A DNA stretch of 64,000 nucleotides from Micromonospora orduensis. GTDB lineage: Bacteria; Actinomycetota; Actinomycetes; Mycobacteriales; Micromonosporaceae. Location: positions 87,938 through 151,937 of the forward strand of contig NZ_VDFY01000162.1 in the NCBI RefSeq assembly GCF_006228125.1, written 5' to 3'. Shown here one piece after another: positions 51,127 to 59,715 of the stretch. The notes beneath the pieces were generated by a model, which was not told the origin of the DNA, did not search any database, and worked only from the letters and a program-made list of their open reading frames with translations. Every line of letters starts with the position of its first letter. The stretch's first letter is position 1. Both the position numbers and the translations under genes were made by a program.

Positions 51127-51729
51127 ATGCGCACCACCAGCCCTTTCGGATCGCGCCGACGCTCGGCCGTCGTCCTCGCCGCCGCCGCTGCGCTCGCGGC
51201 CACCGGCGCTGCGGGGTGCGGCTCGTCGAACTCGTCGTCGACCACGCAACCGACCGCGTCAGCGTCGGCCAGTGCCACCACCGGCGTGATCACGATCCGC
51301 GATCCGTGGGTGAAGGCAGCCGACAGGGGGATGACCGCGGCCTTCGGCACCCTGGTCAACGACCGCGACACCGATGTCACGCTGACCAGCGCCGCGACCT
51401 CCGTGTCTCCGATGGAACTGCACGAGATGACCATGAAGGACGGCAAGATGGTCATGCAGGCCAAGCAGGGCGGCATCGTGATCAAGGCGAAGAGCACGCA
51501 CGCGTTGGAGCCCGGCGGTGACCACCTGATGTTGATGGATGTCAAGCAGCCCGTGCGGGCCGGTGAGGAGTTGACCTTCACCCTGACCTTCGCCGACGGC
51601 AGCACCCAGCAGTTCACCGCCGTCGCGAAGCCGTTCACCGGCGCGCAGGAGAGCTACGCCCCCGGGCACGGGGAACCCATGCCCGGCATGAGTGCCACGC
51701 CGGAGATGAGCATGAGCCCGGCACCGTGA
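51127..51729 (+). CDS. PCuAC-type copper chaperone lipoprotein
   Basis: The 200-residue protein has a lipoprotein signal (ending ATGAAGC) and a PCuAC (DUF461) domain with the Cu(I) ligands of the H(M)X10MX21HXM pattern: MELHEMTMKDGKMVM and, later, GGDHLMLM. A Met-rich tail (PMPGMSATPEMSMSP) adds possible copper sites. PCuAC proteins deliver copper to the CuA or CuB site of cytochrome oxidase outside the membrane. GGAGG lies close before the ATG. Its stop overlaps the start of the DyP peroxidase gene. Confidence 0.92.
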   Translation: MRTTSPFGSRRRSAVVLAAAAALAATGAAGCGSSNSSSTTQPTASASASATTGVITIRDPWVKAADRGMTAAFGTLVNDRDTDVTLTSAATSVSPMELHEMTMKDGKMVMQAKQGGIVIKAKSTHALEPGGDHLMLMDVKQPVRAGEELTFTLTFADGSTQQFTAVAKPFTGAQESYAPGHGEPMPGMSATPEMSMSPAP

Positions 51730-52961
51730 CCGACACACCGCCCGTAAGGCCGGTGAGCAGGCGTCGTCTGATCACCGGCGGAGCCCTGGCCGCCGGCGGA
51801 GCCCTCGCCGGCGGCGCCGCGGTGGCCGCGACCCGTAGCGGCGGGAACGGGCAACGTCCGGCCACCGACATGACGCCGGCGGCGAACGTCGGTCGCCTGG
51901 TCGAGCCGTTCCACGGCGCCCGGCAGGCCGGCGTGGCCACCGAACCGCAGGCGCACGCGTCGTTCGTCGCCTTCACCCTGCGCCCCGGCACCGACCGGGC
52001 CGCGCTGGGTCGGATGCTGCGGCTGCTCACCGACGACGCGGCCCGGCTCACCCAGGGCCGACCCGCGCTGGCCGACACCGAGGCCGAACTCGGGCTGCTG
52101 CCGGCACGGCTGACCGTGACCTTCGGTTTCGGCCCCGGGCTGTACCGGGCGGCCGGGGTCGACGACCGTCGGCCGGCATCCGTGGCCGAGCTGCCGGCGT
52201 TCCGCATCGACCGGCTTCAGCCTGCCTGGTCCGGCGGCGACCTGCTGCTGCAGATCTGCGCGGACGACGCGATCACCGTCGTCCACGCCCAACGGGTCCT
52301 GATCAAGGACAGCCGGCCGTTCGCCACCGTCCGGTGGGTGCAGCAGGGCTTCCGGCGCAGCCCCGGTGTCGAGCCGGACGGCCACACCCAACGCAACCTG
52401 TTCGGTCAGCTCGACGGCACCGCCAATCCGCGGCCGGGGACGCCACTGGACACGGCCCTCTGGGTGCCGGACGGCCCGGCCTGGCTGCGTGACAGCACCA
52501 CCCTCGTCGTCCGGCGCATCAGCATGAACCTGGAGACCTGGGACCTGCTCGGCCGCACCGACCGCGAACTCGCCGTTGGCCGTCGCCTCGACACCGGCGC
52601 CCCGCTCACCGGCACCGCCGAACACGACGAGCCTGACTTCGCCGCCACCGGCCCGGACGGTCTCACCGTCATCCCCGACTTCTCCCACCTGACCCGCGCC
52701 CACGTCACCGAAGATCGGCTGAGGATTCTGCGCCGGCCCTACAACTACGACGGGGTGCCGACGGCGGAGGGTCATGCGGACAGCGGGCTGATCTTCACGT
52801 CGTACCAGGCGGACATCGCCCGGCAGTACCTGCCCATCCAGCGCCGGCTGGCCGAGCGGGACCTGCTCAACGAGTGGACCACGCCGATCGGCTCCGCCGT
52901 CTTCGCCATTCCACCCGGTTGTCAGCCGGGAGGATGGGTCGGTGAGCAGGTGCTTGGATGA
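51726..52961 (+). CDS. Tat-exported DyP-type heme peroxidase (EfeB-like)
   Basis: The 411-residue protein starts at a GTG overlapping the PCuAC stop (GTGA). It has a Tat signal (SRRRLITGG) and the DyP peroxidase fold, with the GxxDG motif (LFGQLDGTANP, distal Asp) and the late GLIFTSYQADIARQY segment. DyP peroxidases oxidise bulky substrates with H2O2 outside the cell; the EfeB subtype is linked to iron uptake. In actinomycetes this PCuAC-DyP-CopC set is a recurrent copper-related unit. The next gene starts within or just after its stop. Confidence 0.93.
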   Translation: MTDTPPVRPVSRRRLITGGALAAGGALAGGAAVAATRSGGNGQRPATDMTPAANVGRLVEPFHGARQAGVATEPQAHASFVAFTLRPGTDRAALGRMLRLLTDDAARLTQGRPALADTEAELGLLPARLTVTFGFGPGLYRAAGVDDRRPASVAELPAFRIDRLQPAWSGGDLLLQICADDAITVVHAQRVLIKDSRPFATVRWVQQGFRRSPGVEPDGHTQRNLFGQLDGTANPRPGTPLDTALWVPDGPAWLRDSTTLVVRRISMNLETWDLLGRTDRELAVGRRLDTGAPLTGTAEHDEPDFAATGPDGLTVIPDFSHLTRAHVTEDRLRILRRPYNYDGVPTAEGHADSGLIFTSYQADIARQYLPIQRRLAERDLLNEWTTPIGSAVFAIPPGCQPGGWVGEQVLG

Positions 52962-52984
52962 ACTGCGCCAACCGGAGCTTCGCC

Positions 52985-53545
52985 ATGACCGTACCGCCGT
53001 ACCGCCCCACCACCGTCCGGCTCGGCGCGGCGATTCTCGCCGTCCTCGTGGCGCTGCTCATCCCGGCCGGCCCGGCCTGGGCGCACAACACGCTGCGGTC
53101 GGCGGCACCGGTCCAGGAGTCGACCCTGTCCAGCGCGCCCACCGAGATCGTGCTCGAATTCGTCGAACGGCTCGACCCCACGTTCACCACCATCGTGCTC
53201 ACCGACGCCGCCAAGCGGAAGATACCCACAGGCGACCCAGTGGTCGGCGGGGCGAAGGGGTCGGTCCAGGTGACCGAGGCGCTGCCCAACGGCACCTACA
53301 CCGTCGCCTACCGGGTCGTCTCCACCGACGGTCACCCGGTCCAGGGGTCGTACCCGTTCACGGTGGCCGACCCCAATTCCAGCGCCGCGCCGATCGTCAG
53401 CACGACGACCGACGCGCCGTCCGCCGCCGCCTCGGTGCAGGACGACGACGGCCCCGGTGCCGGCGTCCTGGTCGCCGGCGGCGCGCTGGCCGTCCTCGTC
53501 GTGGTGGTTGGCGGGCTGCTCTGGCGGCGCAAGGCCCGTCGCTGA
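52985..53545 (+). CDS. CopC-domain copper-binding membrane-anchored protein
   Basis: Starting at ATG 52985 (GGAG seven bases upstream), the protein has 186 residues; an upstream ATG at 52958, overlapping the DyP stop, is the alternative. The signal peptide ends AWA-HNTLRSAAP, leaving the His ligand at the mature N-terminus. The CopC domain continues through EIVLEFVERLDPTFTTIVL and YTVAYRVVSTDGHPVQGSY with the second His ligand. A C-terminal transmembrane segment and basic tail anchor it. It shares an operon with the PCuAC and DyP genes and likely binds extracellular copper. Confidence 0.9.
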   Translation: MTVPPYRPTTVRLGAAILAVLVALLIPAGPAWAHNTLRSAAPVQESTLSSAPTEIVLEFVERLDPTFTTIVLTDAAKRKIPTGDPVVGGAKGSVQVTEALPNGTYTVAYRVVSTDGHPVQGSYPFTVADPNSSAAPIVSTTTDAPSAAASVQDDDGPGAGVLVAGGALAVLVVVVGGLLWRRKARR

Positions 53546-53609
53546 CCGGACCGCTCGCCGACGAACGCTGAGCCGGCGGTCCGCCCGTCTGGCGGGAACC
53601 ATCGGGACT

Positions 53610-53637
53610 TCCTGCCCGACTACGTAGTCGGGCAGGA
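53610..53637. terminator. 28-bp perfect palindrome after the PCuAC-DyP-copC operon
   Basis: The sequence around the centre GACTACGTAGTC is a perfect 28-bp palindrome (arms TCCTGCCCGACTAC and its complement) with no spacer, 65 bp after the copC stop and 82 bp before the next ATG. It may be a terminator or an operator for the PepSY gene; the lack of a loop makes both possible. Confidence 0.6.
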
Positions 53638-53719
53638 GCTGACGCGACAGCACAACGGGCGACCACGCACACACGGGAGCGACCCTCGGGCAGCTCCCGA
53701 CTATCCCGATCGGATCACC

Positions 53720-55195
53720 ATGTCTCTCACCGAGTTGTCCGGCACTGCGCCGCCGGAACCCTCCCCGACTGCCGACACACCCGCCCGACCCGCTCGACGC
53801 GTGTCGCCGTTCGGCGCGCTACTGCTCCGGCTGCACTTCTACGCCGGCGTTCTCGTGGCGCCGTTCCTCGTGGTCGCCGCTCTGACCGGCCTCGCCTACA
53901 CAGTGACACCGCAACTGGACCAGGTCCTCTACGGCGACCAGTTGACAGTCGCGCAGGTGGGTGACCGTCCGCTGCCGCTGGCCGACCAGATCGGAGCCGC
54001 GCGCAACGCGCACCCCGACGGAAGCATCGCCACCGTGCAGCCCGGCGACGGCGACCAGAGCACCCGGGTGACGTTCTCCCTGCCGGAACTCGGGGAGAAG
54101 CAGCACACCGTCTACGTCGACCCGTACACCGCGCAGGTCAAGGGACAACTGACCACCTGGTTCGGCTCCACCCCGGCCACCACCTGGCTTGACGACCTGC
54201 ACCGCAACCTGCACCTGGGCGTGGTGGGCCGGCACTACTCCGAACTGGCCGCCAGCTGGTTGTGGGTGCTCGCGCTCGGCGGTGTCATTCTCTGGTGGCG
54301 CCGCCGCAGCGCCTCCCGCGCCAGCGCCCGGCACCTGCTCGTGCCGGACCTGTCCACCGGCGGGGGCGTCCGCCGCACCCGGGGATGGCACGCCACCATC
54401 GGCACCTGGCTCGCCGTCGGCCTGCTGTTCCTCTCGGCCACGGGGCTGACCTGGTCCCGCTACGCCGGGGCGAACTTCGGCGCCGGCCTGGACGCACTCA
54501 GTGCTCGCACGCCGGTGATCTCCACCAGCCTCACCGCCGACCCCGCCGCGCCGACCGGGACCGACAGCGGCCACGATCACGGCGACTCCGGGCCGGGTGG
54601 GCTGGTCGAGTCCGCCGCCTTCGACCGTGTCACGGCTGCCGCACGTGAGGCCGGTCTCACCGGGCCGGTCGAGATCGCCCCGGCGGCAGAGCCGGGCTCT
54701 GCCTGGACCGTCACCCAGGTCGACAACACCTGGCCGGTCGCCAAGGACCGCGTCGCCGTCGACCCGACCGGCGGTACGATCACCGCCCGCAGCGACTTCG
54801 CCGACTGGCCCCTGCTGGCCAAACTCAGCGGCCTCGGCATCCAGGCCCACATGGGGATCCTCTTCGGCCCGATCAACCAGATCCTGCTCGCCGCGCTCGC
54901 CCTCGGGCTGCTCTGCGTCATCGTCTGGGGTTACCGCATGTGGTGGCAGCGCCGCCCGACCCGCGCCGACCGACGTGCCCTCGCCGGAACCCCGCCGCCG
55001 CGTGGAGGCGTCCGCGGTCTGCCGCTCTGGGCACTGCTGATCGGCGTACCGGTGACCGTGGCGATCGGCTGGGCACTGCCCCTGTTCGGGGTCACCCTGC
55101 TCGCCTTCCTCATCATCGACGTCGTCGCCGGAGCGGTGTCGCGTCGTCGACGCCCGGCCTCCGCCCCCACCTCCCCCGCACCGATCGCAGGCTGA
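53720..55195 (+). CDS. PepSY-domain transmembrane protein (PepSY_TM, PiuB-like)
   Basis: The 491-residue protein has four hydrophobic segments in PepSY_TM arrangement: about 33-58 (LHFYAGVLVAPFLVVAALTG), 165-185 (SWLWVLALGGVILWWRR), 215-235 and 385-405 plus a C-terminal pair. Two PepSY-like extracytoplasmic regions lie between. The motif LHRNLHLGVVGRHYSELAAS is typical. These proteins are linked to iron/siderophore reduction or metal uptake. The position after the copper operon fits a role in metal reduction; this is inference. Confidence 0.88.
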   Translation: MSLTELSGTAPPEPSPTADTPARPARRVSPFGALLLRLHFYAGVLVAPFLVVAALTGLAYTVTPQLDQVLYGDQLTVAQVGDRPLPLADQIGAARNAHPDGSIATVQPGDGDQSTRVTFSLPELGEKQHTVYVDPYTAQVKGQLTTWFGSTPATTWLDDLHRNLHLGVVGRHYSELAASWLWVLALGGVILWWRRRSASRASARHLLVPDLSTGGGVRRTRGWHATIGTWLAVGLLFLSATGLTWSRYAGANFGAGLDALSARTPVISTSLTADPAAPTGTDSGHDHGDSGPGGLVESAAFDRVTAAAREAGLTGPVEIAPAAEPGSAWTVTQVDNTWPVAKDRVAVDPTGGTITARSDFADWPLLAKLSGLGIQAHMGILFGPINQILLAALALGLLCVIVWGYRMWWQRRPTRADRRALAGTPPPRGGVRGLPLWALLIGVPVTVAIGWALPLFGVTLLAFLIIDVVAGAVSRRRRPASAPTSPAPIAG

Positions 55196-55224
55196 CGCAC
55201 CACCACGGATCGGGGCCGGCCTGC

Positions 55225-55264
55225 GCCCGGGGGTCGGCGGGTTGCTCCCGTCGACCCCCCGGGC
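55225..55264. terminator. Strong hairpin between convergent genes
   Basis: A stem of about 17 bp (GCCCGGGGGTCGGCGGG against CCCGTCGACCCCCCGGGC, one bulge and one mismatch) with a short loop lies between the PepSY gene and the acylase gene, which converge. It should act on both strands. Confidence 0.7.
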
Positions 55265-55268
55265 AAGG

Positions 55269-58200
55269 TCACCGTCCGTACAGCTCGAATTCGTAGAGCG
55301 AGAACCCGTACGAGGTTGCCCGCTTGACCCCGTACACCCGCACGTACCGGGCGGCGACCGGGGCGAAGGTGGCGTTGTCGACGCCGCCGTTGCCGGTGGT
55401 GGTGGTGAACACCGGCGTCCAGGAGCTGCCGTCACCGGAGACCTCGATCCGGTACGAGGTGCCGTACGCGGATTCCCAGCGCAGCACCGCCCGGCTCACC
55501 GTGCGGGCCGCGCCGAGATCGACCCGGAGCCACTGGTTGTCGTTGTAGCTGCTGGCCCACCGGCTGCCCAGGCTGCCGTCGACCGCCTTGTCCGGGGTGT
55601 AGCTGGTCAGGAACTGGGTGCTCGACGCGCTGGCCGGGCGGCCCTGGGCCAGGTTGGTGACGTCGTCGCCCCGGCGTGCCGGGAACGAGACGACCTGCTG
55701 GTAGGTGGGGCGGTTCTGCCAGGCGATGAGCGGGTGGGTGATGCCGCCGAGGCCGGACTGGGCGATCGAGTCGGCGCACCACTGGTCGCCGGCCCCGCAG
55801 GACTTGTCGCCCGGGTAGGCCGTGGTGGCCGGCACGGCGGCGGCCTGGCCGAGCGTGTCGGTCAGGGACTGCCGGCACGCGCCGAGGTTGCCGTTGCCGC
55901 AGTACGCGCGCCCCAGGCCACCGGCGACGGGGTCGCCGAGCACGGTGCGCAGGTCCTTGTCGACGTAGCCCCACCAGCCGTACTGGAACGACGATCCCTT
56001 GTGGGCCTGGCCCTGGAGCGCCCAGCTCACGGCGCCGTCGCGCCCGCCGTTCTGGCCGCCCGACGGCGCCTCGTTGACCTCGATGGCGTCGACAAGCGCG
56101 GCGTAGAGGTCCGGCCCGAGCCCGGGGCGGAACTCCGCCGAGGCCAGCAGCGGCCACCAGGCGTCGAAGATCCGGATGGCGTCGGCGTGCTGGTAGACCT
56201 TCGAGCCGGGTGCGGTCTCCACCCGCCGGGCGCCGGCCTGCTGCCAGGCCCGCAGCTTGCCGATCGCGTCGGCAAGCGCCGGGTCGGTGACCGGTGCGCT
56301 GTCCAGCACCCGCAGCAGCTCGCCGAGGACCTGCTGGCCGCGCAGGTCGGTCACCGCCGCGTCCGCCATGATCTTGACGACGTCGACGCGGCCGAGCTTG
56401 CGCTGGGCGATCGCGGCGCGCACCGGGCCGTCGAGCAGCTGACCCCGGTGTACGGAGCCGAAGCTGAAGTTGCCGTCGGCCGCCCCGAAGTCCCGTGCCT
56501 GCTTGTTGTTCCAGCTCACGTAGTAGTCCTGGTTCACCGACTGCGGATGCGCCGACGCCGGGGCGTACGTGGCGTCGTTGGTGTCCGGATTCCAGCCGAC
56601 CCACTCGTACGCCGGTTCGGCCTTCGCCGGCAGGTTCGGGTCGGCGGTGGCCGGCCGGACCGGGTTCGAGCCGGAGTTGAAGTACGCCGCCTCGGTCGAG
56701 TTGACGTAGAACCAGTTGAACGCGTACCCGACGCTGGACGCGGACGCCTGGAACGCCGCCGCGCTGCCCATCGCCGACGGGTCGTTGAAGGTCTGGAAGC
56801 CGATCGCCGAGTCGGCCTCGTGCCGGTAGGTCGAGCGCAGCTTGGTGAACGCGGTCGGCTGCCCGTTCACCAGACCGCGGTAGGACACCAGCCCGTACTT
56901 GGTGCGCAGCGCCCGCAGCGTGTACGAACCGGCAGGGGTGGAGTCGGCAAGCGTCGGCGACCAGGAGTTGCGCTGCTCCAGCGCCTCCATGGCGAGGCAC
57001 TGCCCGTGGTAGAGGTAGCGGTTGGACCGCAGCGTCGGGGCGCTGCCGTCGGTGGTGCACAGCGGCACCGCGTACGTGTCGGTGAGGTCCTGGGAGGCCG
57101 AGGTCGCGCTCCACGCGTAGTCCTGGCCCCGACCGAGCAGCACGTAGAGGTTCAGCCCGGCGAACGCGGCGCCGCGCGCGCTGATGCCCGGCCCCTGCAA
57201 CTCCTGGAGCATCAGCAGCTGCGGCGCGAAGTAGCCGGTCTGCGGGCCGAACACGGCGACCGGATTACCGGTGGTGGTGTGCCGCCCGGAGACCACCACC
57301 GCGTTGGACATGCCGTGCGCGCGCAGGTTGGACAGGCCGCCGACCAGCCCCTGGGTCGCGGTGCTGGCGCCGGTGCGGGAGGCGGCCCCGCCGGTCTGGT
57401 CGTAGGCGAGGGGCTCGGCGACCACCGAGCCGGCGTCGGGGAGCACCGCGCTGGTCGCGCCCGGCGGCGTCGCCCCGTACGGGAAGCTCTGCCCGTCGTG
57501 CAGGGTGAGCACGGTCTCCGGGTCGTTCTGCGACCGGAACGCCTGCCAGACCCGGTCGCCCTCGGCGGTGCCGTACTTGGCCCGGGCGGCGACCCGGACC
57601 AGCGCGGACTGGATCTCGCTGCCGCCGCCTCCACCGAACAGCCCGCCGATCACCCCGGCGGTGGCGATGAGGTCGGTCATGGTGAAGTGCGTCGGCTTGC
57701 CGGCGCCGGCGAGCACGTACTCACCCGGGTAGTTGTCGTCGGCGATCGACTTGTCGATGTAGGCGTTGATGCCGGCGATGTAGTCGACCACGTCGGTGTA
57801 GAGCTGCTGACCCCGGGCGCCCTTGGTGCGTAGCGCGTCCACCTGGGCCTGGAGGTCCGCCTCGGTGTAGGGCGAGTTGGCCCAGACGCTCTGCTCCAGC
57901 TCCCGGTTGCCGGGGGCGCCGCCGGCGAACGAGGTGACGTTGCCGCGGCCGACGTGCCGCAGCAGGTCCATCACCCAGAGCCGGTCCTGGGCGCCGGCGT
58001 AGCCGGCGCCGAACATGGTGCCGCCGCGGGTGGTGCCGGTGATGTGCGGGACGCCGGTGGCCTTGTCCCGCACGATGGTGACGTCCGCGCGCGGCGAGAC
58101 GGTGCTCTCCACCTGCGCGGCCGGGACGCCGAACGAGGCGTCGTTGTAGAAGTGCGCGATCTGTTCGTCGGTCAGCCCGGCGTAGTTGTAGACCAGGTTC

Positions 58201-58454
58201 GCGTACTCGTCGAGCTGGTCGCTGGAGTGCGCCGGGCGGGTGCCGAGCGCCTGGTGGGCCAGGATGGCGACAAGCGTGGCGTTGCCGTTCTGCCCGGGGG
58301 GCAGGATGTCGGCGCACTGGCCGAGGCAGTAGTCGTTGGCGGCGAACGTGCTGGCGGCCAGCGCCGGTGACGGCGGGACGACGGTCAGGACGCTCGCGGT
58401 CAGGGCGGCGGCGGTGAGCGCCGCGAGCCGGGTTCGGAGAGCGGGACGGGGCAT
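55269..58454 (-). CDS. Secreted penicillin-acylase-family enzyme with C-terminal discoidin (F5/8 type C) domain
   Basis: The 1061-residue protein starts at ATG 58454 (GGAGG six bases upstream) and has a signal peptide ending PALAAS. The large middle is a penicillin acylase-family Ntn hydrolase, normally self-cleaved into alpha and beta chains; the likely new N-terminal Ser lies in GMSNAVVVSGRHTTTGNP. The last 135 residues are an F5/8-type C domain (NLAQGRPASASST, DGSLGSRWASSY, NQWLRVDLGAARTVSR). Relatives deacylate beta-lactams, acyl-homoserine lactones or acylated lipopeptides; the discoidin domain suggests a carbohydrate surface as target. A signal-quenching role is possible but unproven. 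Confidence 0.88.
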   Translation of the reverse strand: MPRPALRTRLAALTAAALTASVLTVVPPSPALAASTFAANDYCLGQCADILPPGQNGNATLVAILAHQALGTRPAHSSDQLDEYANLVYNYAGLTDEQIAHFYNDASFGVPAAQVESTVSPRADVTIVRDKATGVPHITGTTRGGTMFGAGYAGAQDRLWVMDLLRHVGRGNVTSFAGGAPGNRELEQSVWANSPYTEADLQAQVDALRTKGARGQQLYTDVVDYIAGINAYIDKSIADDNYPGEYVLAGAGKPTHFTMTDLIATAGVIGGLFGGGGGSEIQSALVRVAARAKYGTAEGDRVWQAFRSQNDPETVLTLHDGQSFPYGATPPGATSAVLPDAGSVVAEPLAYDQTGGAASRTGASTATQGLVGGLSNLRAHGMSNAVVVSGRHTTTGNPVAVFGPQTGYFAPQLLMLQELQGPGISARGAAFAGLNLYVLLGRGQDYAWSATSASQDLTDTYAVPLCTTDGSAPTLRSNRYLYHGQCLAMEALEQRNSWSPTLADSTPAGSYTLRALRTKYGLVSYRGLVNGQPTAFTKLRSTYRHEADSAIGFQTFNDPSAMGSAAAFQASASSVGYAFNWFYVNSTEAAYFNSGSNPVRPATADPNLPAKAEPAYEWVGWNPDTNDATYAPASAHPQSVNQDYYVSWNNKQARDFGAADGNFSFGSVHRGQLLDGPVRAAIAQRKLGRVDVVKIMADAAVTDLRGQQVLGELLRVLDSAPVTDPALADAIGKLRAWQQAGARRVETAPGSKVYQHADAIRIFDAWWPLLASAEFRPGLGPDLYAALVDAIEVNEAPSGGQNGGRDGAVSWALQGQAHKGSSFQYGWWGYVDKDLRTVLGDPVAGGLGRAYCGNGNLGACRQSLTDTLGQAAAVPATTAYPGDKSCGAGDQWCADSIAQSGLGGITHPLIAWQNRPTYQQVVSFPARRGDDVTNLAQGRPASASSTQFLTSYTPDKAVDGSLGSRWASSYNDNQWLRVDLGAARTVSRAVLRWESAYGTSYRIEVSGDGSSWTPVFTTTTGNGGVDNATFAPVAARYVRVYGVKRATSYGFSLYEFELYGR

Positions 58455-58684
58455 GGCGAACCTCCGGGGACGCGGAGTCGGGCCGTTCGGTACGCCCGGC
58501 TTCCGGTGCCCACGTCTCGCCCTCCGCGCCCGGGCGCTCCTACCCGGAGGTGAGAATGACTCATATCTATCTCCGGGCAATGATCGACGTAGGACCGCCA
58601 TCGGGGATAGCCGTCGTTCACCAGGCGCCAATGCCGACGTTTCGCCGTATTCCGCCTTCGGGCCTCCACGGTGGAGCGGCGTGA

Positions 58685-58984
58685 GTGGCCCGGCGCGATC
58701 GCGGCTCGGTGTGGCTCGTTGCGCACCTCGGCATCGCCGTACCGGTGGATCCGGAGGTAGTCCGGCACCTGGAGAACGGACGGACGATCGAGGCTGTTCG
58801 CGCCTACCGCAGACAGACTGGCGCGGGCCTGGTCGAGGCGAAGCAGGCGGTGGACCGCATCGTCGGCGGCTCCAGCTCGAGCGGTATCGCCACGTTCGTT
58901 CGCCAGGTCAGAGCAGTCGGTTCCCCCGGCACGTCGGGCGGGGGTTTCACCGGCTTCCGCTCTCGGGTAGCAAATGGCTCATGA
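58685..58984 (+). CDS. Small protein with ribosomal L7/L12 C-terminal-like motif
   Basis: The 99-residue protein carries a short region, IEAVRAYRRQTGAGLVEAKQAV, that matches the helix pair of the bL12 C-terminal domain as found in many small actinobacterial proteins. The start is taken as the GTG at 58685, but other GTGs slightly downstream are possible. Its stop overlaps the ATG of the next gene (ATGA), so the two are translated together. Function is unknown. Confidence 0.6.
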   Translation: MARRDRGSVWLVAHLGIAVPVDPEVVRHLENGRTIEAVRAYRRQTGAGLVEAKQAVDRIVGGSSSSGIATFVRQVRAVGSPGTSGGGFTGFRSRVANGS

Positions 58985-59562
58985 ACCGCAATCTCGTGAA
59001 GGGCCTGCAGGTCGCGTGGGGCCTGCCGGAGTTCCGCAGCGGGGTGCGCCACCTCGTCGATCTCGACGAGGTGGCGGTGCTGCTGGCCACGCTGTCCGTT
59101 GCGGATCACGACCGCGAGGTCGAGCGCAGCCTGTTGAGCCTGCTGCGGTCCGGCCTGGACACGATCGAGATCCGGGAAGCGGTGTTGCTGCTGCTGGAAC
59201 AGGACGAGGTGCGCCGGCGGCTCGTCGCGGCCGTGGTGGAGCCGCTCGCGGACCGACCACGCCTGGCCGCCGCCGTCGCCTCGGCGGCCGAGGATCCTGC
59301 GGTGCGGCATGAGGTACGGGCGGTGCTGGACAGCGCCACGGTGCGCGAGCTGATCTGGCAGGCGGTCGACAACCAGATGAGCGACAACCGGGTCGGCCTG
59401 ATCCGCCGGGCGGCGGTGCTGTTCGTCCGGCACCCGAGCGTCCGCCGCCTTGCGTGGGCGGCGCGTCGGCACGGAGTGTTGCGCGAACTACGCCGCAAGC
59501 AGAGCCTCGATGACCTCGCCGCCGACGGTGCTCCAGTTCCGCTCCAACGCGGAGCAGAGTGA
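58981..59562 (+). CDS. Helical protein of unknown function, coupled to the L12-like gene
   Basis: The 193-residue protein is predicted almost fully helical, with repeats of about 35 residues rich in Leu, Val, Arg and Glu (EVERSLLSLLRSGLDTIEIR, EAVLLLLEQDEVRRRLVAAV, ASAAEDPAVRHEVRAVLDSA), like HEAT-type helical hairpins. It has no signal peptide. It starts within the stop of the preceding small gene. No known family is recognised. Confidence 0.6.
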   Translation: MNRNLVKGLQVAWGLPEFRSGVRHLVDLDEVAVLLATLSVADHDREVERSLLSLLRSGLDTIEIREAVLLLLEQDEVRRRLVAAVVEPLADRPRLAAAVASAAEDPAVRHEVRAVLDSATVRELIWQAVDNQMSDNRVGLIRRAAVLFVRHPSVRRLAWAARRHGVLRELRRKQSLDDLAADGAPVPLQRGAE

Positions 59563-59715
59563 CGCACCGATTGCCGAGCAGCCGCCGTGCCTTGGGCAAC
59601 GAGCGATTCGCGGCAGATCCCGGATGTCGGCGGTGGCCGGCGGCGACGGCAGGGCCCAAACGATCAACCGCTACAAGATCGGCAGGACGGGCCCTGAGCG
59701 TAACCCGCATCCTCC

